From Saprospiraceae bacterium (GTDB lineage Bacteria > Bacteroidota > Bacteroidia > Chitinophagales > Saprospiraceae): a DNA stretch of 64,000 bases. The stretch is from the NCBI GenBank assembly GCA_016715105.1, contig JADKBO010000015.1:62001-126000 (forward strand), given 5' to 3'. A program made the translations under genes and the position numbers. This document shows, one piece after another, positions 49,305 through 58,529 of the stretch (position 1 is its first letter; every line of letters starts with the position of its first letter). A model generated the notes under the pieces. It saw only the letters and a program-made list of their open reading frames with translations. It made no database searches and was not told where the DNA came from.

Positions 49305-50675
49305 TTAAATAGATATTTGATATTGCAGCGTCACACTATTTTTCCTACTGCCTTTTTCGACATCACTGGAGGTCTGTATAAACGTAGGCCGATTTTGCCA
49401 ATTGAGTGTCAGTTTGGCCTTATGACCATTAAATAACACGTTTATACCTGCATCAGTTACCAATACCGGCAAGTCTGATAAACGATCAAATTTGGAAAAA
49501 ATGGTTGAAAAATAGGGCATGAATCTGGTTTCCGTGTTTGTACTCTTAGGTAATAAATAACCTACCTGACCATACACTGAATTGCCAGTGCCAAACATTG
49601 GAAAACTATTCCCAAAGGTTGGTCCTTGACCTTTCAATCCCATTGTAAAATCAGGTGCACTGCCATTTGCTGGATTCATAATTCCATTGTATCTTAAATA
49701 ATTACTTCCATAGTTGGTATTGAAGTATCCAAGATAAGCGGAGATTGCACTACCTTTTTCTTTATTGATAGGCATATCCAAAAATGATTCTACAGCGAAA
49801 TGTCTCATGGGTTGATAAATGGTGTCATTTTGGGCATTTTGAAGCCACATTGCTTTGTTTTGTTGTATAAACCCCACCGCAATGTTAAAGACTTTTTTAG
49901 CTCCTAAATATGTGCCCGGCATAAAGGGTGTATTGTGTCCTTCATGCTCAAAAAATTGCCACATCAAATATGCTTGATACTGCTTACGATGTCCAATTGG
50001 TGAAAAGTTGGCAAAATTTGCGATTGGTTGTGGTGCAGCGCCGCTCGAAGTAATGGGGAACGGATCTGTAAATGACAATCGATAATCTAGGTGGCCAATT
50101 TGACCTCGGGCATAAAGGCTCAATTTACGGCTAAATTCATCGGTTTGGTCTACTGTAGATTGGGCAAATACAGGTACATCCATTGTCATAATGGTACCAA
50201 TACTTGGTTGAGAAAACCTTGACAGTCCGTTATTAATTGTCAATCCTCCCCCCAACTTCAATTCATTATTTGTTGTTAATTTATACTCACACAAGGCATC
50301 ATGGATGAATGAATTTAGTTTGCGATTTCCTTGATTACTGTTGAACTGAGCGTTGAAATTATTCATTCCGAACTGAGCGTAAAAAAACACTTTGTCCGTA
50401 ATTTGTCCCAATATTTGAAATCTCGTCCTACGCAATCCTATATCTAAGGTATGAGCTTGTTTTTCACTTTCTACTGTGGTGCCCGCATTGCTTTGATTAT
50501 ATCTCAACCACGTTTGATTGAGTAAAGTAAATTGAATGTAGTGAGTACCTTCAGGATTAATCAGGTACTTGATGTCTTTTTTATCTTGACCATTTGCTTT
50601 AATTAAAACAAATGATAAAAAGAATAGAATCGTAATGGATTTATATTTTTGAATGCAATTGATTGAATGATTCAT
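49305..50675 (-). CDS. Outer-membrane porin-like protein
   Basis: 456 residues. Signal peptide ITILFFLSFVLIKANGQD. The mature part alternates beta strands (YIQFTLLNQTWLRYNQ, RRTRFQILGQITDKVFFYAQ, LSLYARGQIGHLDYRLSF) ending KNSVTLQYQISI with a terminal aromatic-poor strand. It resembles phosphate-selective-porin-like barrels of Bacteroidota. Transported solute unknown. Stands apart from both sugar loci. Confidence 0.75.
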   Translation of the reverse strand: MNHSINCIQKYKSITILFFLSFVLIKANGQDKKDIKYLINPEGTHYIQFTLLNQTWLRYNQSNAGTTVESEKQAHTLDIGLRRTRFQILGQITDKVFFYAQFGMNNFNAQFNSNQGNRKLNSFIHDALCEYKLTTNNELKLGGGLTINNGLSRFSQPSIGTIMTMDVPVFAQSTVDQTDEFSRKLSLYARGQIGHLDYRLSFTDPFPITSSGAAPQPIANFANFSPIGHRKQYQAYLMWQFFEHEGHNTPFMPGTYLGAKKVFNIAVGFIQQNKAMWLQNAQNDTIYQPMRHFAVESFLDMPINKEKGSAISAYLGYFNTNYGSNYLRYNGIMNPANGSAPDFTMGLKGQGPTFGNSFPMFGTGNSVYGQVGYLLPKSTNTETRFMPYFSTIFSKFDRLSDLPVLVTDAGINVLFNGHKAKLTLNWQNRPTFIQTSSDVEKGSRKNSVTLQYQISI

Positions 50676-50733
50676 AATAGTTAAACTTTAAAAAGAAACT
50701 CCAAAAATGTTGAATTATGATGAAATAATTGAT

Positions 50734-51117
50734 TTAACAAAACACTTTCAAAGATCCAAAAACTATGTATAAGGGTAATGAATGTTCAGGAATTTCTTGA
50801 AAAAATGACTTTGTGCATTGCTGATCTTGCTCTGATATTTTCAAAAATCCGCATGTAACTTGAAAGCCATTGCCGCTAGTTTTTGATGATTTTATTAACT
50901 CAGTTTCTTTGGGCTCGTTTTCTTCAATTTCAACTTCTTCAAAATATAATTTTCGTAACCCTCTATTTACCAATACATTACAAGAACCTACTGTTGAGGG
51001 ATTTATTAATGTATTGAAAACAACTGTACCATTATTGACGTTTTGACTGTGCTCTTCATTAGTTGAAAAGAGCCACATTATGGTAAGAATCGATATGTAA
51101 AATATACCTCTGATCAA
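50734..51117 (-). CDS. Hypothetical secreted protein
   Basis: 127 residues. It opens IRGIFYISILTIMWLFSTN, a signal-peptide-like stretch, from a TTG at 51117; the first ATG is internal at 51078. It contains three Cys (GSCNVL, VTCGF, QQCTK) and ends KVFC. I do not recognise a family. Confidence 0.5.
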   Translation of the reverse strand: MIRGIFYISILTIMWLFSTNEEHSQNVNNGTVVFNTLINPSTVGSCNVLVNRGLRKLYFEEVEIEENEPKETELIKSSKTSGNGFQVTCGFLKISEQDQQCTKSFFQEIPEHSLPLYIVFGSLKVFC

Positions 51118-51348
51118 TATTTATAAATTACGAGATACTCAATTAATCGCAAAAAGTAAATATACGATCAATCGTTTTCAAGCATTTCAATTGGAATAAA
51201 CTTCTTATTTAGATAATGGCTAAATACCAAAATAAAAGTATTACGAATGTACGGTTATGCAACTTTCTATTGCAATATTAACAAATCATTATTGATTCAA
51301 ATATTACCGCAAGATGGCTTCTAAATCTAGATCTAATATAATTTCCAA

Positions 51349-53670
51349 TTAATTGATAAGTTCAAATTCTCCTGAAATCAAATCCCTAGAATTACCACCC
51401 ACATAAACTTTAAATTTACCAGATTCAGATTTAAACTCCAATTTGGAATTGTAAAACTTCAGCATTTCTTCGCTGATTTCAAATTTCACGATTTTACTTT
51501 CTCCAGGCGCCAGACTCACTTTACTAAATCCTTTCAATTCCTTTAATGGTCTACTGATGGAGCCTACCACGTCTTGGATGTACAACTGTGCAGTTTCTGT
51601 TCCAGCTTTTTTTCCTGTGTTTTTGATGGAAAACGAAACGAGAATTTTATCTGAAGGTCTCATCGTATGGCCCGACATCGAGAGGTTAGAATATTCAAAA
51701 TTGGTGTAGGTCAAACCATATCCAAAAGGATATAATGGAGCATTTGGTATATCCAGGTAATTGGACATAAATTTGGAAGCTTCCTGCCCACCATAAGGCC
51801 TACCTGTATTGAGCATGCTATGGTATACAGGTATTTGTCCCTCTGCTACTGGAAACGAAGTAGTCAATTTACCACTTGGGGAAACATCACCAAATAAAAC
51901 ATCTGCGACTGCATTTCCGCCTTCAGTGCCGCCAAACCAGACATCCAATATGGCGTCCATTGCTTTATCTTCCCAATTGAGTATCATTGGCCTACCATTA
52001 TAAAGGACCAACACAATGGGTTTACCCACTGATTTTAGTTTTTCTAAAAGTTTTCTTTGATTCGATTGTAGACCGATATGTGCCATACTACTCGCTTCCC
52101 CAGTCATATCGGCAGCTTCTCCCATCACGGCGATGATTACATCAGATTGTTTGGCCACTTCATAGGCCTCCTCCAACAGTTGTTCTGGGCTTTTGGAATC
52201 TATGGTAATTTCTTCGCCAAAAACATTAACTTTTTTGACAAAAATGGGGTCATCACTGATGTTGGCACCTTTTGCATAATTGATTTGAGCCTTCCCCCCA
52301 GTCACAGATTTAATGCCCTCCAATACTGTCACAGATTTCTCTGGATCACCAGACACACTCCAAGTACCCAACATATTCCTGCGACTATCGGCAAGTGGTC
52401 CAATAACTGCTATTTTACCAGATTTCTGTAAAGGCAAAATATCTCCATCGTTTTTCAACAAAACAAAAGACGCAGCAGCAGTTTTTCTAGCTTGATTTCT
52501 ATTTGCTGCAGACAATATTTCTGTTTCTCCTCTTTTTTCGTCACAATATTTATAAGGATCATCTAGCAATCCCATTTGTTCCTTCGCTCTCAAAATCCTG
52601 CTGCAAGCAAGATTGATTTCTGCTTCAGTAACTAGTCCAGCATCCAATGACTTTTTAAGAGTATTCAGAAAACCTTCGCCAACCATGTCCATGTCAACCC
52701 CAGCTTTTAAAGATCTAGCTGATACTGTCTGTAGGTCACCGATTCCATGTGCAATCATTTCATTTATTGCTGTATAATCAGTTACAACTAATCCATCAAA
52801 ACCCCATTGCTTTCTAAGTACATCGGTAAATAGGTAATCACTGGCCGTTGCTGGCACATAATCTATCACATTGAATGAAGTCATGACACTTCCCACACCT
52901 GCATCAATGGCTGCTTTATAGGGAGGTAGGTATTCATTGTGCATACGCACTTTGCTCATATCTACTGTCGCATAATCTCTGCCACCCTCTGCAGCTCCAT
53001 AAAGTGCAAAATGTTTCACACAAGCGATCATGGTAGTGGGATCAGCCAAGTTGGTACCTTGATAACCTCGGACCATTGCTTTGGCGATTGCTGCACCTAA
53101 AAAAGGATCTTCGCCCGAACCTTCAGATATCCTACCCCATCGAGGATCTCTAGCTACATCTACCATCGGTGAAAAGGTCCATGAAAGTCCGTCTGCTGTG
53201 GCTTCTCTGGCTGCTGTTCTAGCGCTTTGCTCGATCAAATCCATATCCCATGTGCACGACAATCCCAGTGGAATTGGGAAAATGGTTTGATGGCCGTGAA
53301 TTACGTCCATACCTACTAGTAGAGGAATACCCAATCGACTTTGTTTTACGGCAATTTCTTGCGCTTGTCTTACTTTGGCAGCTCCACGAATGCCAAAAAT
53401 GCCACCAACTTTGCCATCTTTGATTTTTTGTTCTACATCTGTACTGACCACAGCACCTGTAACTACTCCTCCAGGTGTAAGCAGATTGAGTTGTCCAATT
53501 TTTTCTTCAATGGTCATTTTGGCGAGTAATGCTTTGACCCTCGGTGAAAAATTTTCTGATGACGATACTGATTGAGTTGTTTTAGCTGTAGCCAAATTGC
53601 TTTGACTTTTACAAGAAAATACAATTAAGGCTGTAACCACGATGATGGTAGTAAAATAGATATGTTTCAT
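51349..53670 (-). CDS. bglX: GH3 beta-glucosidase lipoprotein
   Basis: 773 residues. Lipobox ALIVFSC (Cys20). The barrel domain has GVVTGAV, GMDVIHGHQTIFPIPLG and SPMVDVARDPRWGRISEGSGEDPF. The nucleophile is Asp298 in GLVVTDYTAINEM. The second domain has IAVMGEAADMTGEASS, the likely acid/base loop. A fibronectin-III-like C-terminus is typical (PFGYGLTYTNFEYS). In this locus it probably removes glucose from sophoro-oligosaccharides made by the GH144 enzymes. It is the last gene of the six-gene minus-strand unit, three bases after the fusion enzyme. Confidence 0.93.
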   Translation of the reverse strand: MKHIYFTTIIVVTALIVFSCKSQSNLATAKTTQSVSSSENFSPRVKALLAKMTIEEKIGQLNLLTPGGVVTGAVVSTDVEQKIKDGKVGGIFGIRGAAKVRQAQEIAVKQSRLGIPLLVGMDVIHGHQTIFPIPLGLSCTWDMDLIEQSARTAAREATADGLSWTFSPMVDVARDPRWGRISEGSGEDPFLGAAIAKAMVRGYQGTNLADPTTMIACVKHFALYGAAEGGRDYATVDMSKVRMHNEYLPPYKAAIDAGVGSVMTSFNVIDYVPATASDYLFTDVLRKQWGFDGLVVTDYTAINEMIAHGIGDLQTVSARSLKAGVDMDMVGEGFLNTLKKSLDAGLVTEAEINLACSRILRAKEQMGLLDDPYKYCDEKRGETEILSAANRNQARKTAAASFVLLKNDGDILPLQKSGKIAVIGPLADSRRNMLGTWSVSGDPEKSVTVLEGIKSVTGGKAQINYAKGANISDDPIFVKKVNVFGEEITIDSKSPEQLLEEAYEVAKQSDVIIAVMGEAADMTGEASSMAHIGLQSNQRKLLEKLKSVGKPIVLVLYNGRPMILNWEDKAMDAILDVWFGGTEGGNAVADVLFGDVSPSGKLTTSFPVAEGQIPVYHSMLNTGRPYGGQEASKFMSNYLDIPNAPLYPFGYGLTYTNFEYSNLSMSGHTMRPSDKILVSFSIKNTGKKAGTETAQLYIQDVVGSISRPLKELKGFSKVSLAPGESKIVKFEISEEMLKFYNSKLEFKSESGKFKVYVGGNSRDLISGEFELIN

Positions 53671-53673
53671 TTT

Positions 53674-55224
53674 TTAATTATTCATTCTTTTTTTTTTGGA
53701 AAAAGTCCATTTCAGAAAATTTGGTTCTTCGAATGCATTGACCCAAGAATTGTGACCAACTCCTTCATAAATATTGATGCGTGCAGTACCGCCCGATTTT
53801 TGCACACTTTCCAACATAGACATGCTGTGGTAAATTGGTACAGTCGTATCTTTTGTTCCGTGGAATGTCCAAATTGGAATACCTCGCATCAATGGTGCTT
53901 TTTTAGTAAATCCTCCTCCGCATATGGGAAGAGCGGCTGCAATTTTCTGTGGCATTCTCCAAAGTAATTCCCACGTACCCATTCCGCCCATGGAAAGACC
54001 TGTGACATAAAATCTGGAAGGATCAATATAATTTTTAGAAAGCTCTTCATTGACCAGACTCATTACAAGGGCAAGGCTTTTAGTAGGTTCTGGTCTGTCC
54101 AAAAATTCAAAATTTAATCTTCCGTTGTTTTCTGTTCTATTGACACTTGCCCAATAATCGTTTGTGGGACATTGAGGTGCAATGACTATCGCAGGATATT
54201 TTTCAATGGAGTCCAGAAACAAGCGGCCCCCATGAACTAGTTGTTTGACGTTGTCATTTCCTCGTTCTCCTGCACCATGCAGCAAGAGCAAAAGAGGGTA
54301 TTTTTTATTTTTATCGAATTGTGGCGGGTAAAGTATTCTGTAATTCAAAGTATCCACACCAGATACAAATTGCTTTGGTTCATAGGCATTTATGGTCTTC
54401 AAAATTCCAACAACCGGGAAATGATCAGACACTTGTCTACCGTCAGAAGTTTTTATTTCTTCACTTTTATATTTATACGGAAACCAATGAAATCTATCAT
54501 AATAGATGTAGTCAATTCTTTGGGTAAAGCTGGTATCAGTTTTGAATCCATTGAATGTTCCAACATATTGCTCTTGAGGCTCTTTTACATTGTTTCTTAA
54601 ATCCGTAAGACCTTGTGTAATGCTTTTGTACAATTCATCATCAGGAGCAAAATTGAAGTCTCCCATTAAAATGCAAGGAAACTTGGTTGAATATCTAGCA
54701 ACATGTTCTTTCAACAAAATAACGCTATTCTTTCTCGCCTCCACTCCCATGTGATCAAGATGCGTATTGCTTACCACAATTGTGTCCCCTTTTTGATCAA
54801 CAAATAAGCCAAAAGTACATACACGATGGTATGATGCATCCCAACCTTTTGAGATTAGGGCTGGCGTCTCTGACAACCAAAAAGTACTGTCTTTAATACA
54901 TTTCCACTTTGACTGATCATAAAAAATGGAGGAAAATTCGCCCTTAGTTTTTCCGTCTTCTCGACCTACTCCAATAGGTTTATAAGCAGTTAATTTTTCT
55001 TGTAAATAAAGATGCTGATTGCTTAGTGCTTCCTGAACTCCTAAAAAATCTGGTTTTTCGCCAAGGACATAATTTACCAAGTCTTCTTTGCGATACTCCC
55101 AATTATCTGCTCCGTCGCCCTTGTGATCCAGTCTGATGTTATACGTCATTACTTTTACCTCTTGAGCAGAGGTTGCGCAGACCAAAAAAAGGCAGAGAAT
55201 CGTGTAAGTGTAGCTCAACTTCAT
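53674..55224 (-). CDS. Fusion of EEP phosphodiesterase-fold domain and alpha/beta-hydrolase esterase
   Basis: 516 residues with signal peptide YTILCLFLVCATSAQE. Residues 24-275 are an endonuclease/exonuclease/phosphatase domain: VMTYNIRLD, FLGVQEAL, SNTHLDHMG, MGDFNFAPDDE, IDYIYYDRF, SDHFPVVG. All metal and catalytic positions look intact. Residues 285-510 are an esterase: LLLHGAGERGND (oxyanion hole), GLSMGGMG with Ser411, FHGTKDTTV (Asp), GVGHNSW (His). Both halves are therefore probably active. It lies between two glycosidases of the beta-1,2-glucan locus. The predicted job is removing phosphodiester and acyl groups from glucan; this is inference. Confidence 0.88.
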   Translation of the reverse strand: MKLSYTYTILCLFLVCATSAQEVKVMTYNIRLDHKGDGADNWEYRKEDLVNYVLGEKPDFLGVQEALSNQHLYLQEKLTAYKPIGVGREDGKTKGEFSSIFYDQSKWKCIKDSTFWLSETPALISKGWDASYHRVCTFGLFVDQKGDTIVVSNTHLDHMGVEARKNSVILLKEHVARYSTKFPCILMGDFNFAPDDELYKSITQGLTDLRNNVKEPQEQYVGTFNGFKTDTSFTQRIDYIYYDRFHWFPYKYKSEEIKTSDGRQVSDHFPVVGILKTINAYEPKQFVSGVDTLNYRILYPPQFDKNKKYPLLLLLHGAGERGNDNVKQLVHGGRLFLDSIEKYPAIVIAPQCPTNDYWASVNRTENNGRLNFEFLDRPEPTKSLALVMSLVNEELSKNYIDPSRFYVTGLSMGGMGTWELLWRMPQKIAAALPICGGGFTKKAPLMRGIPIWTFHGTKDTTVPIYHSMSMLESVQKSGGTARINIYEGVGHNSWVNAFEEPNFLKWTFSKKKRMNN

Positions 55225-55226
55225 AA

Positions 55227-56546
55227 TTATATTTTTGAAAAGCCAAGAGATTGAAGCCCTTTACTGACTTCCGGAGCACCCATGAAAAGTTTCCATAACA
55301 AACCAGAGCGATGGTTTTCTATCATGACAACAATAGGCAATTGATCTATGGCCAAATAATGTGGCTTCATCCATTTTGATTGGAATGAAAAAGCATCATA
55401 CGGACCATAAATGCCAATTTTGTCTTTTTGCTCGTGATACAAAAATTTCAAAAACTTCATACTTTCTTCTGGTGTATAAGGAAAAGAAGACAACGCAGCA
55501 GTTGGTGAGATGACACCCAAATCTTCTTGTGGATTGTGCCCTGCATATCCAACGGTGGAGTAACTTGAAGTAAGTCCCCAACACTTTTCAGAGTATCCTT
55601 CATATTCAAATGGATTGATGACGCTGTGTTGATAGTGGATCAAAGCATGGTTGCGATTGACTTGCCAGAAATCTGCGTATTTGTCTTTAAGGTTGCGTGG
55701 ATCGAGACCAAGGTAAGAATAATGCGCCCAAAAAAGTGGTCCTACAACTTTGTCATCAGAATCAAAATGATCGAGAATGGATGGAATGCCATATAATTTT
55801 GCATCGGAAACGATTGCACCGCCCCTCATAAAACCTTCATGGTAAGCGGCTGGGTCTACAGGATACGTAGGAGAGGAAGCCCCGAGCACATACATAATGA
55901 GACATTCGTTGTATCCTTTTACTGCAAAATTCATTTTCCAACCATGGTTGGGTGACCAATGCCAATACATTACTTTTTCGCCGCCTTTTGTGTAGAAATT
56001 CCAGTCAATTCCTTTCCATAAAACATCCATTTTATTGGCCAAGGCAATCTCTTTTCCATTTCCTTTTTTGAAATACTCTCGAGCAGCAATAAGTCCTTGA
56101 GCCAAATATGCAGTTTCGACCAGATCACCCCCATCATCAAATTTGCTGAATGGTTTGGTTTTACCATTGGCATACATCCAGTGAGACCAAACTCCATGAT
56201 ATCTATCTGCCTTTTCGAGCCAATCGACAAGTTTTATCAATCTTTCAACACCAGCTTCACGTGTTATAAATTTTCGTTCAATGCCTACCAGGATGGCCAT
56301 AATTCCAAATCCAGTTCCTCCAGAAGTAACCACATCTTGGTCTTGCTCTGGGTAATCGCCATCGGTATGGATTCGTTCTCGAGCTCCACCAGATAATGTC
56401 TCACCGCCCAACCACATATAGTTGAAACAATCCTTCTGAACTTGATCCAACAACAAATCATCATTGGTTTTTACAGAAGTTATTGCCGTTTGTCTTTGGC
56501 AAGAGATTAAAAAAACTAAAAATAATATGGCAAGCGATTTATTCAT
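55227..56546 (-). CDS. GH144-family endo-beta-1,2-glucanase-like lipoprotein
   Basis: 439 residues. Lipobox LFLVFLISC (Cys16). It is an (alpha/alpha)6-barrel of the glycoamylase-like family that became GH144: VVTSGGTGFGIMAILVG, KADRYHGVWSHWMYANG, DDGGDLVETAYLAQGL, VMYWHWSPNHGW, FWAHYSYLGLDPRNL, CWGLTSSYS, PTAALSSFPYTPEES, HYLAIDQLPIVVMIENH. Characterised members cut linear beta-1,2-glucan into sophoro-oligosaccharides. It starts 10 bases after the larger paralogue, so the two are co-transcribed. Specificity is by family, not shown here. Confidence 0.9.
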   Translation of the reverse strand: MNKSLAILFLVFLISCQRQTAITSVKTNDDLLLDQVQKDCFNYMWLGGETLSGGARERIHTDGDYPEQDQDVVTSGGTGFGIMAILVGIERKFITREAGVERLIKLVDWLEKADRYHGVWSHWMYANGKTKPFSKFDDGGDLVETAYLAQGLIAAREYFKKGNGKEIALANKMDVLWKGIDWNFYTKGGEKVMYWHWSPNHGWKMNFAVKGYNECLIMYVLGASSPTYPVDPAAYHEGFMRGGAIVSDAKLYGIPSILDHFDSDDKVVGPLFWAHYSYLGLDPRNLKDKYADFWQVNRNHALIHYQHSVINPFEYEGYSEKCWGLTSSYSTVGYAGHNPQEDLGVISPTAALSSFPYTPEESMKFLKFLYHEQKDKIGIYGPYDAFSFQSKWMKPHYLAIDQLPIVVMIENHRSGLLWKLFMGAPEVSKGLQSLGFSKI

Positions 56547-56556
56547 TCTATCCCAT

Positions 56557-58518
56557 TTAATAGGTAAAACCTAATTTGGTCAGTCCACTTTGAATTTCTG
56601 GTGCCGACATAAATAAATTCCACAAAAGTCCGGTTCTTTGGTTTTCGATCATACATACAATAGGCCCTTGATCTATGGCTAAATACGAATCTGCATACCA
56701 ATTGGCTGATTGATTAAAGGCGTCATAAAAGCCATATTGACCCCAAGTTTTATCTCCCAATTTGTAATAGAAATGTCTCAAAGCAGCCATTGATTCTTTT
56801 GGCGTATAAGGCATTGAAGAAAGCGCTGCTGTAGGTGTGATGACACCTCTATCGTTGTCAGGACTGTGGGCTGAGTAACCATTATTTCCGTCGCTGGCTG
56901 TCAAACCCCAACAATCGGCACTGTATCCAGCATATTTCTGCGGATTGGCTATGCAGTAGGCTCTATTTATGAGTGTATGATTGGTATTTTGCTCCCAATA
57001 ATTGGCATATTGATCCTTTAAATTACGGGGATCTAATCCCAAAAATGAATAATGCGTAAAAAACAAGGGTCCACCTCTTCCTGATCCAAGTGGCAATTTA
57101 TAAGTATAATAAGTGTTCCCGTTTTTGATGGCGCCATTTCTAGCATAACCAGATTTGTACACATTAGCTTCGATGCTGTGACTTGGAGATGAAGCTGCCA
57201 AGACATAAACAATGAGTCCTTCATTATGCCCTCTGATTGGTAGATTCATGTCCCAGTCAAAATTTGGAGACCAATGCCAATAAAGGACACTCTGTCCATT
57301 TTTCGTATACCAGTCCCACTCTACTGCATTCCACAAGTTATTTATTCTGGTGATGAGGGCTGCTTCTCGAGAAACATTTGGATTCAGATATTGTCGCAAT
57401 GTGATAAGTCCTTGGATCATGAAAGCTGATTCAACTAAATCTCCACCGTGATCTTTAGGGCTAAATGGAATGACTTTACCTGAAGCACCGTGCATCCAGT
57501 GTGACCATACACCATGAAATCTATCCGCATTTCGCAAAAAACTGAGCATGATTTCCCATCTTCCAAGTGCCTGATCCCGAGTTATAAAACCTCTTTCTAC
57601 CGCTACGATCATGGCCATTATACCAAAACCAGATCCTCCCGAAGTAACGACATCACCACTCGTATTTCTTTCTCTGGCCATACCACTTACTGGATGTCCA
57701 AATTCCCAAAAATATTGGAATGTCTTTTCTTGCACAAGGTCAAGTAATTGATCATCAGTTAAGTTGGGAAAGCTTGTAAAAATCAGATACTCTTTTGCCA
57801 TAAAAGCCTTGCCAGTCTCAGTGCCGAGCCCTTCCAAAATTCTGAATCGGAACTCTCTAAACAACGTCATTGGGCTTGAAGTACTTACTTCATAAACACC
57901 TGAGCCTTGCCTTATTACGTTGACAGAAAGACTACTTCCGCCTCCACTTACTGTGATATATTTCCGAAGGATTGTTGCATCCACATCGTGACTGAGGTAA
58001 AGGGTGTACTTTGCATTTACATCCACGCCTTCATTTCTGGCAGAAACTTCCAATAGGCGACCTCCAATTTTGAGTGAATCAACCACCAATGGGTTATTCT
58101 CTACTTCAAATGTCAAGTTTTTCCCATCGAATGTTTCTCCATTGAGGCCTTTAACGGTGGATGGAATGCTCAAAACATATTTAATGCCTTCTCGGAAACC
58201 TTGATTGGGGGTGATTGTAATTGTTTTTTGATCAATCGATAATTGAGCTACGATTTGTTCTGTTGTAGCTCCTGGATTACCTTCAAGTTTAATTGCATCC
58301 ACTGTTGCAGGTGAAATCATTTTATCAAAGACCAAATTAATCGCTATTTGATCAGAAGGAATGATCACTTCAGAAAGAATAGAAATTGTACCAACTTTGG
58401 CCTCAAGTAATTGAACCTTACCTTTGTCAATATCTTCTGGTTTGTCTTTCCCACAAGACATCATTGTAAAAATAGCCAACAAGCCAATCAAGGATGATTT
58501 CCATAAATTTCTAACCAT
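56557..58518 (-). CDS. GH144-family glucanase-like lipoprotein with N-terminal Ig-like domains
   Basis: 653 residues from the ATG at 58518; the TTG at 58533 overlapping susD is less likely. Lipobox AIFTMMSC. Residues 25-235 hold two bacterial Ig-like units (IAINLVFDKMISPATVDAIK, LSIPSTVKGLNGETFDGKNL). Residues 240-650 repeat every GH144 landmark of the downstream paralogue (VVTSGGSGFGIMAMIVAVER, HGVWSHWMHG, YWHWSPNFDWDMN, FFTHYSFLGLDPRNL). It is probably the surface-exposed glucanase, held away from the membrane by its Ig spacers, with the shorter paralogue working further in. Confidence 0.9.
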   Translation of the reverse strand: MVRNLWKSSLIGLLAIFTMMSCGKDKPEDIDKGKVQLLEAKVGTISILSEVIIPSDQIAINLVFDKMISPATVDAIKLEGNPGATTEQIVAQLSIDQKTITITPNQGFREGIKYVLSIPSTVKGLNGETFDGKNLTFEVENNPLVVDSLKIGGRLLEVSARNEGVDVNAKYTLYLSHDVDATILRKYITVSGGGSSLSVNVIRQGSGVYEVSTSSPMTLFREFRFRILEGLGTETGKAFMAKEYLIFTSFPNLTDDQLLDLVQEKTFQYFWEFGHPVSGMARERNTSGDVVTSGGSGFGIMAMIVAVERGFITRDQALGRWEIMLSFLRNADRFHGVWSHWMHGASGKVIPFSPKDHGGDLVESAFMIQGLITLRQYLNPNVSREAALITRINNLWNAVEWDWYTKNGQSVLYWHWSPNFDWDMNLPIRGHNEGLIVYVLAASSPSHSIEANVYKSGYARNGAIKNGNTYYTYKLPLGSGRGGPLFFTHYSFLGLDPRNLKDQYANYWEQNTNHTLINRAYCIANPQKYAGYSADCWGLTASDGNNGYSAHSPDNDRGVITPTAALSSMPYTPKESMAALRHFYYKLGDKTWGQYGFYDAFNQSANWYADSYLAIDQGPIVCMIENQRTGLLWNLFMSAPEIQSGLTKLGFTY

Positions 58519-58529
58519 AACTTGACTTA

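Noticed and set aside
51349..53670. Laminarin or cellulose as substrate of the SusC/D locus, based on GH3 alone
   Set aside because: GH3 is broad; the two GH144 proteins give a more specific signal, and no GH16, GH17, GH5 or GH9 is present.
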